Source of the DNA: JABDJZ01 sp047619685 | GTDB lineage: Bacteria > Bacteroidota > Rhodothermia > Rhodothermales > UBA10348 | Reading direction: 5' to 3' | NCBI GenBank assembly: GCA_047619685.1 | Contig: JBLHLC010000047.1 | Span: 1 to 27,971 of the forward strand | DNA length: 27,971 nt | In this document: positions 14,959 through 23,003 of the stretch, in pieces | How positions within the stretch are numbered: the first letter of the stretch is position 1 | Layout: each line of letters starts with the position of its first letter | Made by a program: the position numbers and the translations under genes | The notes under the pieces: generated by a model | What the model was told of the DNA's origin: nothing | What the model saw: only the letters and a program-made list of their open reading frames with translations | Database searches by the model: none

Positions 14959-17807
14959 TGGGGATCCAGGATACAACCACCGGACGATCGGAGAGACAGG
15001 ACAATTCGCCCGTCGACCTCCGCCACGTCACTTTGCTCCCCGAATACGCGCAGCCCTCTGACCAGCCAACCGTCCGCGGTCCAGCGCAGTCTGAGACCAC
15101 GACCCGCGTCCTGCCTGGCAAAGCGCTCCCCGCCCGAACAAAACGCATTCTGGGCGATGAAAATGTCCGATTGCCCTGCGCTCTCAAGGACGAGCACGGC
15201 ATTGCCCGGAGCCAGCTGCGCCTCGAGAGGCAACACAACGGCCTCAAAGTGATCACCACGATTCAGGAACACGGTGCTTGCCAGTGTTGAGGCCTCCAGA
15301 ATGAGCCCGGAGTCTCCCACCAGGTCCTCCACCGTGGACTCTGCAAACGCATGAAAGCTGCTCACCCTCCGCGACAGGAACGGCATGTCTGTCCGGAGAC
15401 TGAAGAAATCCGCGATGGGACTCCACCCGTTCAGGTCCTCGCGGTACTCGGCCTCGATGCGGTTCTCGCGGCCATCGCCATCGAAGTCGTGGGAGTAGAG
15501 TCGTAGGCCGCGGGCGGGCCCTCGGGCCCTGGAGGCTGTATCCCCGATCCTGCCCAGGCGCGAATTCCAGCCCCAGTTCGCCGCCACCAGGTCTGTTGCC
15601 CCGTCACCGTCCACGTCACCGGCGGCCAGCGCGCGCCAGAGTCCCGTGTATGCGGAAAGCCCCCAGGCCCCGGTAGCCTCGGAGAAACCTCCCGCACCAT
15701 CGCTCAGAAAGAGTCGGATTGCGCCCCATTCGGCGGCTTCAGCGTAGTCCTGATCACCATCTCCGTCGGCATCAAACCACACCGGCCCCGACGTCTTCCC
15801 GGTGGGGTCGTGCAAGGGTGACGCCTCCCTCTGCACGGCCTCTCTCTCGACCGTGATGCGGGTTGGCGGAACCGGCAACACCTGTTGCTGGGACAAGGTT
15901 GGCTGTTTCTGTTTGAAATCAAGCGCTGTAATCTCGTATAGCCGGTTGGGGCGGGTGTCCGTGATTTCCACGAACTCATCTCCCCTGCTGACCGTCAGGT
16001 TTCCGGGCGCCGACGCGAACGTCACCTGGGCCTGGCTGCTTGACAGGTAGTGGCCCCCCGCCACCACTTCCCGCTGCTGGTTTCCGAGGCTCACAGTCAG
16101 CCCGATGCCCGCCGGGTTTATTCCGGGCGACCCGTCCAGGCGGAAACGCAGGGCCACCCGGTCGGCCCCGCCGTCATTGCGGTAGAGGCCTGCGGGTAGG
16201 TTCATCCGGTTGGTCACCACGTCCATGTCGCCATCCCCATCGAAGTCTCCGAGTGCCATGCCGTGGGTGATGTCTGGCCCCACCCCGATCCCCCAACCGC
16301 CTGGAACAGCCTCGAAACCCTGCCCGCCGAGGTTTCGGAGGGCGACGTTCTCCAACTCCAGGGTCGGATAGTCTGTGATCAGACTCCGAAATGCTTCCAC
16401 GGAACGAACACGCCGAATGGCCTCGCGCTCGCGGGTCTGGGCATCCACATCCTGTACGGCAAAGGAGTGGCCGGTGCTGATGAGGAGGTCCTCCCACCCG
16501 TCCAGATCCACGTCGAGAAAGATCCCCGACCAGGACCACCCGGTGGCCGCGACGCCGTATGCCCATGCGCTTTCTGCATAGTCTCTCGCCCGCCACTCGT
16601 CTTCCACCCAGACGCCCGAATCGCGCGCCAGAAATAGACTGTTCTGCATGTACTGGGGCCGGCTGTCGGCGCCCGCCGTCATCTGCGGAGCCGCGGTCCC
16701 TGCCTCAAACCGGCTGCGTACAGGATCCGGGCTGAGCATGTCGGGGACAAAAATGTCAATCCGTCCGTCCCGGTTCACGTCCGCCATGCCGACCGACATG
16801 CTCGAGTTGCTTGTGTGCCCCAGGACATTCCTTTGGTCCGTCCAGCCTCCCTTCCCATCGCCCGTCAGGAAGTAGTCCGGACTCTCGAAGTCGTTGGCCA
16901 CATAGAGATCGGGGATCCCGTCCCCGGAGACATCCTGCATGCGGGCTCCCAGTCCCCAATCCCGGCCCACGCCGGGGATGGCGGCGGGTTGGAACGTGCC
17001 GTCGCCCTGGTTCAGGTAGTATTGATCTTCCTCACCAAGCTCCAGTCGGATCGGGCGACCGCCCACCTCAGCCACGCGGTAGTGCTCTCGGAGGGAAGGC
17101 AGAACGGCGCCGTCGTCGTCCGTAATCGCGTCCAGGAGAAGCAACTCGGGACTCAGAGAATCCCGGAGCGCCATTCTTTTGTAATTGGCCACATACAGGT
17201 CCAGATCCCCATCCTGGTCTGTGTCCGCGAACGAAGCGCTCATGCTTCCCCGGTTGGAGCCCAAACCCGCGCCCGTGGCGACCCGAAAATGCCCAAGGCC
17301 GTCGTTCAGGTAGAGCACATTGGGGGCGGTCAGGACGGTCAGGAAAAGGTCCAGATCCGAGTCTCCATCCACGTCGGCCAGGACCGCCCCGGTTGACCAG
17401 TTTGGCGCGCCACTGAGGCCCGCGTCCTGGGTCGCGTCTGCAAAGTGCCAATCGCCCAGATTCCTGTACAGCCGGGGCGCGGACTCCATGGCGGCAAAAA
17501 AGATGTCAGGCCGACTGTCCCCGTCTACGTCGCCCACGGCCACGCCCGAGCCGTTCATCCTGTGACGGTTCTGGACGATGGCCGCATCACTCAGCAGGTT
17601 GACGAAATCGAGCCCCGTGTCTTCCACGCGCGAGAAGCCCGGTTTTCCACCCTGAACTGCCAGTTCGCGGTAGCGGTACCCATCGGCCGCTACCCACTCG
17701 GTGGGCTGGACCATGGTTTGCTGGCCGCACCCGGTCAACGCGGCCAGCAGGCAGACACCCAGACGCTGGGCGCGGCTTGCGGAGTGATGGAACCCGCGCC
17801 GTGTCAT
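14955..17807 (-). CDS. FG-GAP/ASPIC-UnbV lipoprotein, partly degenerate second propeller
   Basis: A 950-residue predicted lipoprotein with lipobox LLAALTGC (Cys27). Seven DxDxDG loops at about 93, 145, 195, 292, 343, 432 and 521 form a first propeller, followed by an ASPIC/UnbV-like domain at about 550-617 (AGIGLTVSLGNQQREVVAGG). Only three loops follow (about 679, 731, 774). The last 170 residues align by eye with the end of the neighbouring 1125-residue protein (for example RQDAGRGL against RQDGGTGL) but have lost the acidic loops. It is a tandem paralogue of that protein: both share the start region (GYRYRELAVQGGKPGFSRVE against GYRSIALQVTGDTPGFSTVT) and LDVDLDGWEDLLISTGH. Start and stop overlap the neighbours as ATGA and GTGA. 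Function unknown; probably surface calcium-dependent binding. Confidence 0.87.
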   Translation of the reverse strand: MTRRGFHHSASRAQRLGVCLLAALTGCGQQTMVQPTEWVAADGYRYRELAVQGGKPGFSRVEDTGLDFVNLLSDAAIVQNRHRMNGSGVAVGDVDGDSRPDIFFAAMESAPRLYRNLGDWHFADATQDAGLSGAPNWSTGAVLADVDGDSDLDLFLTVLTAPNVLYLNDGLGHFRVATGAGLGSNRGSMSASFADTDQDGDLDLYVANYKRMALRDSLSPELLLLDAITDDDGAVLPSLREHYRVAEVGGRPIRLELGEEDQYYLNQGDGTFQPAAIPGVGRDWGLGARMQDVSGDGIPDLYVANDFESPDYFLTGDGKGGWTDQRNVLGHTSNSSMSVGMADVNRDGRIDIFVPDMLSPDPVRSRFEAGTAAPQMTAGADSRPQYMQNSLFLARDSGVWVEDEWRARDYAESAWAYGVAATGWSWSGIFLDVDLDGWEDLLISTGHSFAVQDVDAQTREREAIRRVRSVEAFRSLITDYPTLELENVALRNLGGQGFEAVPGGWGIGVGPDITHGMALGDFDGDGDMDVVTNRMNLPAGLYRNDGGADRVALRFRLDGSPGINPAGIGLTVSLGNQQREVVAGGHYLSSSQAQVTFASAPGNLTVSRGDEFVEITDTRPNRLYEITALDFKQKQPTLSQQQVLPVPPTRITVEREAVQREASPLHDPTGKTSGPVWFDADGDGDQDYAEAAEWGAIRLFLSDGAGGFSEATGAWGLSAYTGLWRALAAGDVDGDGATDLVAANWGWNSRLGRIGDTASRARGPARGLRLYSHDFDGDGRENRIEAEYREDLNGWSPIADFFSLRTDMPFLSRRVSSFHAFAESTVEDLVGDSGLILEASTLASTVFLNRGDHFEAVVLPLEAQLAPGNAVLVLESAGQSDIFIAQNAFCSGGERFARQDAGRGLRLRWTADGWLVRGLRVFGEQSDVAEVDGRIVLSLRSSGGCILDPQ

Positions 17808-20800
17808 CGCACCAGCCGGTACACATAGGCGGGCGCCGCATTCTGGGTCACGATAAGCTCCGGAGCTCCGTCCCGGTCCAGGTCCGCCATTTCCATGGCG
17901 CGCCCGTCGCCATAGACCCCCAGGGCGCCCCCCGGGCTGAAGGCGCCGGTGCCGTCCCCAAGCAGCATCAGGCCAGTGCCGCCATCCTGCCGGGTGGCAT
18001 CTTCGGGAAGGACGGGGAAAAAATTTTGCGAAAGCACGAGATCCAGATTGCCGTCCCCGTTGAGGTCAACGGCAGCCACGTCTGAGGCGGGTGCCCACTG
18101 GGCCTGATCGGGGAGGATATGCGGTTTAAAGCTCGATCCCGTGTTAATCCAGACGACATGACCCAGTTGATTGAGCTCCTCGAACGGTGCATTCTCGGCC
18201 GCCGGGCCAAGAATCTGGACCAGCGTGGAATTGGCGTACTCCATTGCGGACCCCACCCGGCGTGAGACGTACCGGAGTCCCCGCAGCAGATCCATGAGTT
18301 TCATGGTTGGAGCCCACGCTCCGATACCGGGGGCATACTCAGCCTCTACCGGATCGATCGAGCCATTTCGGTCGAAATCCGCCCAATACAGGCGCGGCCC
18401 GGGACCCTTGAAATCCACGGCTCCCACCCGGCCGTACGGGGAGTTCCAGCCCCAGTTTGTCGTGATCAGGTCGGGGAGTCCATCGGTATTGAGGTCCGCC
18501 CACCGGGCGCTTCGCCAAAGGCCGACAAGTCCGCTGGTGCCCCATTTTGGGCTGGCATCCTCAAAATTGCCTTTTCCGTCATTCTCGTAGATCCTCACAG
18601 ACCCCCACTCGGTTGAGACGGCAAGGTCCTGATCTCTGTCCCCGTCCACATCGGCGAAGGCTGCGCCTGTAATCAGGCCCGCTGGGAGCTGACCGCCACG
18701 GACCCAGCCATCGCCCTCCCGTAGAAAGAACGGACTCGGCACAGACTCCGGGTAGCGGTTCGGCAGGAATCGCATGCCGACGAAGAGATCCTCGAAGCCA
18801 TCGCCGTTTATGTCTGCCACGGCAAGGGGGCCCGGCGACCCGTTTCCCAGGTCTATCTCGCCGCGATCCTGCAGCACGCCGTTCAGGATTGTGTACTGGT
18901 CCAGGCGGGACGGGGAGTCGGATTCATATCCACTGACCGCAGCCATGATGCGGCCTTCGGTGATGGCCAGGCCGGTCATGTCTTGCCCGCTCACCGGATA
19001 GGCCGAAGCGTCGGCCAAGGTCAGGACGCCGCCATCGTTCAGGTAGACCGCCGGCCTACCACCTGCGCCGGTCCCGATGACCACGTCGGGCTGGCCGTCG
19101 CCGGTCAGATCCCCTGAGGCCGCATAGGGGCCTTCCTGACTCAGTCGCCGCAAGAGGAGGGCCTGCCTGGCACGATCCTCGAAGAGAGGCTCCTGATGCG
19201 TAGCCAGGGCCTCCACGTCGAATCGTGGCTGCCGTTTGGCTGATGGGGCGTCTGGGGTGTCGGGCCGGTCTGAAGCGGGCGCGGGCGCCGCGAAGATGGG
19301 CTCCGAGATCTCGACCAGCGTATTTGCCGCCACCTTCAGAGACGTTGAATGTCCTCTCCTCCAGGTTACTTCCAGCCGCATAGAGTCCTCTGGCGCCGCA
19401 AATACCGCCTTGGCCTCGCTTCCAGACAGATACTGGCCTCCCGCCAGAATTTCCTTGGATTGGGCGAATCCGCCTCCTGAAACCCGGATCGTGGCACCTA
19501 TTCCGAAAGGGTTCTTGTCCCGCCCAACCAGTCGGACCGCGATTCGCGGAGCCTCGGTGTCATTGCGGAAAACACCTGCCGCTCCATTGAGCCGGTTGGT
19601 GACGATGTCCAGGTCCCCATCGCCATCCAGGTCCCCGAAGGCCATGCCGTGTGTCACGTCACCTGTCTCCCCGAGGCCCCATCCGCGTGCCATTTCCGAA
19701 AAGTGCGTCCCGCCTTCGTTGCGAAAGGCGACGTTGGGGAGATCGAGTGTTGGAAATTCCAGGAGCTCACGCGTCCACTCGTCCGCTGAAGGCATTCCGG
19801 ACATGGACGTCTGGGTATCCAGATCCATGGCGTCGTAGCGGTGCCCGGTCGAAATGAGGAGGTCTTCCCAACCGTCCAGGTCGACATCCAGAAAGATGGC
19901 CGACCACGACCACTCGGAGGCGGCCACGTCAAACGCGCGTGCGGCTTCGATGAACCCCGGTGCGGCCGGGCCGGCACTCGCCATGAGCAGCGTGTTGTGC
20001 ATCACCTGGGGCCGAACCTCGACTTGACCCAGGCCTGGAATAATGGGCGGGGGGCTGCCCACCTGACGCAGACGACGTTCGTGCGTGCGACTCAGCATCT
20101 CGGTGACGAAGAGATCGACGCGGCCGTCTCTGTCCACATCCGAGCCGTCCACGGCCATCGATGATTGCGCGGTATGCCGGACCGACAAGATGGGAGCCGG
20201 TGTAAACGAGCCCGAGCCATCGTTCAGCCAGATACGGTCCGGACTTTCGAAGTCGTTGGATACGTAGAGGTCCGGATCGTTATCTCCGTCCAGGTCACGA
20301 AACTGAGCGGTCAGTCCCCAATCGGTCGCGAGGCCCTCTGGATCGGAAAACGCTTCGGTGGTGACGTCCCTGAAGCCCGCCCCATCGTTGACGAGTAGCG
20401 CGTCGGCCTCGCCGTACTCATACCGCATCACCCGCCCTTCCTGCCGCTGGATCTTGTAGTGCTGGTCATAGGGCGGGATGACGGTAAATTGGTCCCCGAC
20501 CTGCTCCACCGTTCGATCAAAGCTGATTTCCCGGGGGTGGTAGAGGTCTTTTACCGTGCGGCGTTTGTAATTCGTTATGTAGATGTCCAGGTCCGAATCC
20601 CCGTCCACGTCTGCCGCCGTGATGGTTGTGCCTCCCCGCGCGCCAGCGGCACGCCCTGGCCAGGAAGCGTCCTCGGAGAAGACCCCAGATCCGTCATTGA
20701 GCCATAACGCACTGGGCCCGTCCAGCAACGTCGTGACCAGATCCAGGTCAGCATCGCCATCTGCGTCTACAAAAGCAGCGCCGGTGTTGTAGACACCGGA

Positions 20801-21181
20801 CAGGTCCAGTCCAGAAGCGTCCGTGACGTCATCGAACCTCCACGCGCCCAGATTACGGTACAGGCGAGAGCTGGCCTGGAGGCCGGCCATGAACACGTCC
20901 GGGAGCCCATCGCCATCCACGTCTCCGATGGCCACGCCGGCTCCGTTTACGCGGTGCCTGTTTGCCACAAACGCCGTGTCAGACAGGAGACCAAAGAAGT
21001 CAATGCCGGAGGACGTTACGGTGGAAAAACCAGGCGTATCACCAGTAACCTGGAGCGCTATGGAGCGGTACCCCCCGAAAGTCTGCCACTCCTGCGGCGT
21101 CGATTCCGGGCTCGTGCAGCCTGCTATCGACCACGCCAGTAGTCCGAAAAAAGCGGCCCGACCGGGAAAGGAGATGCGCAA
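17804..21181 (-). CDS. Large FG-GAP/ASPIC-UnbV lipoprotein with two predicted propellers
   Basis: A 1125-residue predicted lipoprotein; the lipobox WSIAGC puts the lipidated residue at Cys22. Fourteen DxDxDG-type loops are visible: seven at about 87, 139, 191, 296, 348, 432 and 517, and seven at about 691, 790, 844, 896, 935, 1039 and 1100. Between them, at about 547-626, is an ASPIC/UnbV domain (FGIGATIRVSGGG; EILAGGQYLSGSEAKAVF). Seven loops on each side predict two complete seven-bladed integrin-like propellers. The start is a TTG 11 bases after the carboxypeptidase stop; no ATG or GTG lies upstream in frame, and a later start would lose the signal peptide. The stop overlaps the 950-residue paralogue (ATGA). 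A role as a calcium-dependent surface binding or scaffold protein is inferred. Confidence 0.88.
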   Translation of the reverse strand: MRISFPGRAAFFGLLAWSIAGCTSPESTPQEWQTFGGYRSIALQVTGDTPGFSTVTSSGIDFFGLLSDTAFVANRHRVNGAGVAIGDVDGDGLPDVFMAGLQASSRLYRNLGAWRFDDVTDASGLDLSGVYNTGAAFVDADGDADLDLVTTLLDGPSALWLNDGSGVFSEDASWPGRAAGARGGTTITAADVDGDSDLDIYITNYKRRTVKDLYHPREISFDRTVEQVGDQFTVIPPYDQHYKIQRQEGRVMRYEYGEADALLVNDGAGFRDVTTEAFSDPEGLATDWGLTAQFRDLDGDNDPDLYVSNDFESPDRIWLNDGSGSFTPAPILSVRHTAQSSMAVDGSDVDRDGRVDLFVTEMLSRTHERRLRQVGSPPPIIPGLGQVEVRPQVMHNTLLMASAGPAAPGFIEAARAFDVAASEWSWSAIFLDVDLDGWEDLLISTGHRYDAMDLDTQTSMSGMPSADEWTRELLEFPTLDLPNVAFRNEGGTHFSEMARGWGLGETGDVTHGMAFGDLDGDGDLDIVTNRLNGAAGVFRNDTEAPRIAVRLVGRDKNPFGIGATIRVSGGGFAQSKEILAGGQYLSGSEAKAVFAAPEDSMRLEVTWRRGHSTSLKVAANTLVEISEPIFAAPAPASDRPDTPDAPSAKRQPRFDVEALATHQEPLFEDRARQALLLRRLSQEGPYAASGDLTGDGQPDVVIGTGAGGRPAVYLNDGGVLTLADASAYPVSGQDMTGLAITEGRIMAAVSGYESDSPSRLDQYTILNGVLQDRGEIDLGNGSPGPLAVADINGDGFEDLFVGMRFLPNRYPESVPSPFFLREGDGWVRGGQLPAGLITGAAFADVDGDRDQDLAVSTEWGSVRIYENDGKGNFEDASPKWGTSGLVGLWRSARWADLNTDGLPDLITTNWGWNSPYGRVGAVDFKGPGPRLYWADFDRNGSIDPVEAEYAPGIGAWAPTMKLMDLLRGLRYVSRRVGSAMEYANSTLVQILGPAAENAPFEELNQLGHVVWINTGSSFKPHILPDQAQWAPASDVAAVDLNGDGNLDLVLSQNFFPVLPEDATRQDGGTGLMLLGDGTGAFSPGGALGVYGDGRAMEMADLDRDGAPELIVTQNAAPAYVYRLVR

Positions 21182-21192
21182 GGAGCTGGGAT

Positions 21193-22425
21193 TCAGTTTC
21201 GAGATACGTCCAGTAAACGCCGCATCATGGACTCGGCTCCAGCCACTGACACGGCTCGTATTAGACCTCGCTCCTGCTCGTCGCCGACTTCATAGGTCAG
21301 GGATGTGGCCTTGAATTGCTTGTAGAACCAGGCCTTGGAGACAGGTGAATCCACTCCGGACGGTTCATCGTTGATGGCATAGTCCGGCAGGGCGGCATCT
21401 ATGTCGCCAAGCCACGCGTCAACGAGTCCCGGTGTGTTGGTTTCCAGGTCCCGGCTGGTGGTATAAAACACGTCCTCCTGGGTGGAATGGAAGTCTGCCG
21501 CAAACCGCACCGTGCCGCCCCCTACCGTCTGGACGAAATACTGCGATACAGCGCGCGTCTCGGGCTGGTTGAAGTCCAACCAGTCCCGATTGAGATCAAC
21601 ACCGCCGGCGTTGTGACGCCAGTGGCCGTTGTCAACACCGTCCGGGTTCATGAGCGGGACGACCAGCGTGCGGTACCGGGCCCGGAAGCGGGTTGCCAGG
21701 TCATCGTCCTGAAGCAGGCGCTCCACGAACGCCATGACGGCGATCGAGCCGGTTACCTCAGGCGGGTGTTGGCGGGAGATTATCAGAACGTATTCGTCGG
21801 AGTCAGGGTTGGTCCCAACGTCCAGCAGCCGGAGCGGCGTGCCGTAGGTCGATACCCCAACCTGGCGAATCTCGGATGCCGGGTGACTTCCCTGTTCGTC
21901 TATCCAACTGGCGAATTCACGGGTACCCAGGCGTTCCTGCCCGGAAACCCAGAGCGTATCCGGACCAATCTGAAGTGCCATGATCCCCGCACGGCGCTGG
22001 CCGGTGGTGTCCATTCGGAACGATCCGGGGGCGATGGAGGTCCAGGAATGGCCATCGCTACTCAGTTTGGGAACGTAGCGATGATCTCCATCCGTGTGAT
22101 CCAGACGAACCCAGATCCGGCGCGGCGCCTTGGACCAGATCTTGAAGCCAAACCAGGCGCTGTTGTTTACCGGTGCGTTTTCGGGAGTGATTTGACCGCC
22201 CAAGAGCGTGTCGTTCACGGCCTCGAGCGCATTTAGCCTTGCTCCGTTGTAGTCATTCGTGACGCCAATCTCACCAAACTCCCATGCGCGCCGGACCTGC
22301 TGATCAATCGGCTTCGAGGTGGTAATCGTGGACCCGGGAGGGTCGTACGACAGCGGCACTGCGCCACGACGGCCGCATCCCCCAAGGGCTGCGGCCGTCA
22401 AGACAACAACCAGGGCATGCCTCAT
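21193..22425 (-). CDS. M14-family zinc carboxypeptidase lipoprotein
   Basis: A 410-residue predicted lipoprotein (MRHALVVVLTAAALGGC, lipid on Cys17) with an M14 metallocarboxypeptidase domain. Zinc ligands are H220 and E223 (RQHPPE) and H313 (DFHSTQ). Substrate binding uses N279-R280 (GGVDLNRDW), and the general base is E379 (LTYEVG). The beta-rich N-terminal domain (about 40-190) and NPDGVDNGHWRHNAGG (260-275) recall the cytosolic-carboxypeptidase/AGBL-like branch rather than digestive enzymes. It probably removes C-terminal residues from peptides or peptide-linked ligands at the cell surface or in the periplasm. The ATG at 22425 overlaps the upstream stop (ATGA); an earlier in-frame ATG at 22515 would place the signal peptide 30 residues inside. 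All catalytic residues are present. Confidence 0.9.
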   Translation of the reverse strand: MRHALVVVLTAAALGGCGRRGAVPLSYDPPGSTITTSKPIDQQVRRAWEFGEIGVTNDYNGARLNALEAVNDTLLGGQITPENAPVNNSAWFGFKIWSKAPRRIWVRLDHTDGDHRYVPKLSSDGHSWTSIAPGSFRMDTTGQRRAGIMALQIGPDTLWVSGQERLGTREFASWIDEQGSHPASEIRQVGVSTYGTPLRLLDVGTNPDSDEYVLIISRQHPPEVTGSIAVMAFVERLLQDDDLATRFRARYRTLVVPLMNPDGVDNGHWRHNAGGVDLNRDWLDFNQPETRAVSQYFVQTVGGGTVRFAADFHSTQEDVFYTTSRDLETNTPGLVDAWLGDIDAALPDYAINDEPSGVDSPVSKAWFYKQFKATSLTYEVGDEQERGLIRAVSVAGAESMMRRLLDVSRN

Positions 22426-22916
22426 CGCATCGTGGTCTGGTAGGTGCGCCGCAAATAGCCGGAAATCTGATCCAGATAGTCCTTCCGCTCCTCCGTGGGC
22501 ACCGCGGATATCCACACTTCGTTCCCGAAGGGCAAGACCTGTGACTCCGCGACAAACGTGACCGCAAGGTTTTGGGCGCCTGATCCAGACCGGTTTCTTG
22601 GCCTGGCTGTGACCGTAATTTTGGTGCGAGCGTGCGTGTAGCCCAGCGCCCGTTCATCCGAGAACGCGGATTCCTGTTTCCAGTCGGTCTCGTAGCGGAC
22701 ATCCTCTGTGTCAACCACCTGGCGCAGCATCAGGTATCCGTACCGGCTTATCAGTGCATCAGGAGTTACGGAAACAAGGACGTTCCTGGGAGCCGAACCC
22801 AGGTTGGATCTGATCATTCCCTGTCGTGCCGTGTTTCCGGAAGAGGCGCAGCCGGACAACAAAAGGGGCGCCAGCAGCACGGCTACGAGCAGTGGGTTGT
22901 GTATACGTGGTTTCAT
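22422..22916 (-). CDS. Small lipoprotein of unknown function
   Basis: A 164-residue predicted lipoprotein beginning MKPRIHNPLLVAVL, with lipobox LLLSGC (Cys23). The mature part (VSVTPDALISRYGYLMLRQV; TKITVTARPRNRSG) looks like a compact alpha/beta domain with beta strands near the C-terminus; I do not recognise the family. A start at 22958 is possible but would run across the terminator hairpin. The ATG at 22916 lies only 22 bases after that hairpin and has no Shine-Dalgarno. The stop overlaps the carboxypeptidase start (ATGA), making it the first gene of the downstream coupled block. Location suggests an accessory of the outer-membrane complex. Confidence 0.75.
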   Translation of the reverse strand: MKPRIHNPLLVAVLLAPLLLSGCASSGNTARQGMIRSNLGSAPRNVLVSVTPDALISRYGYLMLRQVVDTEDVRYETDWKQESAFSDERALGYTHARTKITVTARPRNRSGSGAQNLAVTFVAESQVLPFGNEVWISAVPTEERKDYLDQISGYLRRTYQTTMR

Positions 22917-22931
22917 GTCGACTGAGTCTTG

Positions 22932-22976
22932 AAAACGGAGAAGGGCCGGGACGACCAAAATCGCCCGGCCCTTCTC
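22932..22976 (-). terminator. Strong hairpin terminator/attenuator after susD
   Basis: A perfect 13-pair inverted repeat, GAGAAGGGCCGGG (22938-22950) with its complement at 22964-22976, has a 13-base loop. On the minus strand it is followed by CGTTTTC, a short U-run. It lies 27 bases after the susD stop and 22 bases before the next start. With so little room for a promoter after it, partial read-through into the downstream genes is the simplest reading. Confidence 0.75.
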
Positions 22977-23003
22977 ACAGAAGCAATACCTGCAGATGCA
23001 GGA

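Noticed and set aside
21487..22236. 249-codon plus-strand open frame
   Set aside because: Antisense to the M14 carboxypeptidase, which has a full set of catalytic residues.
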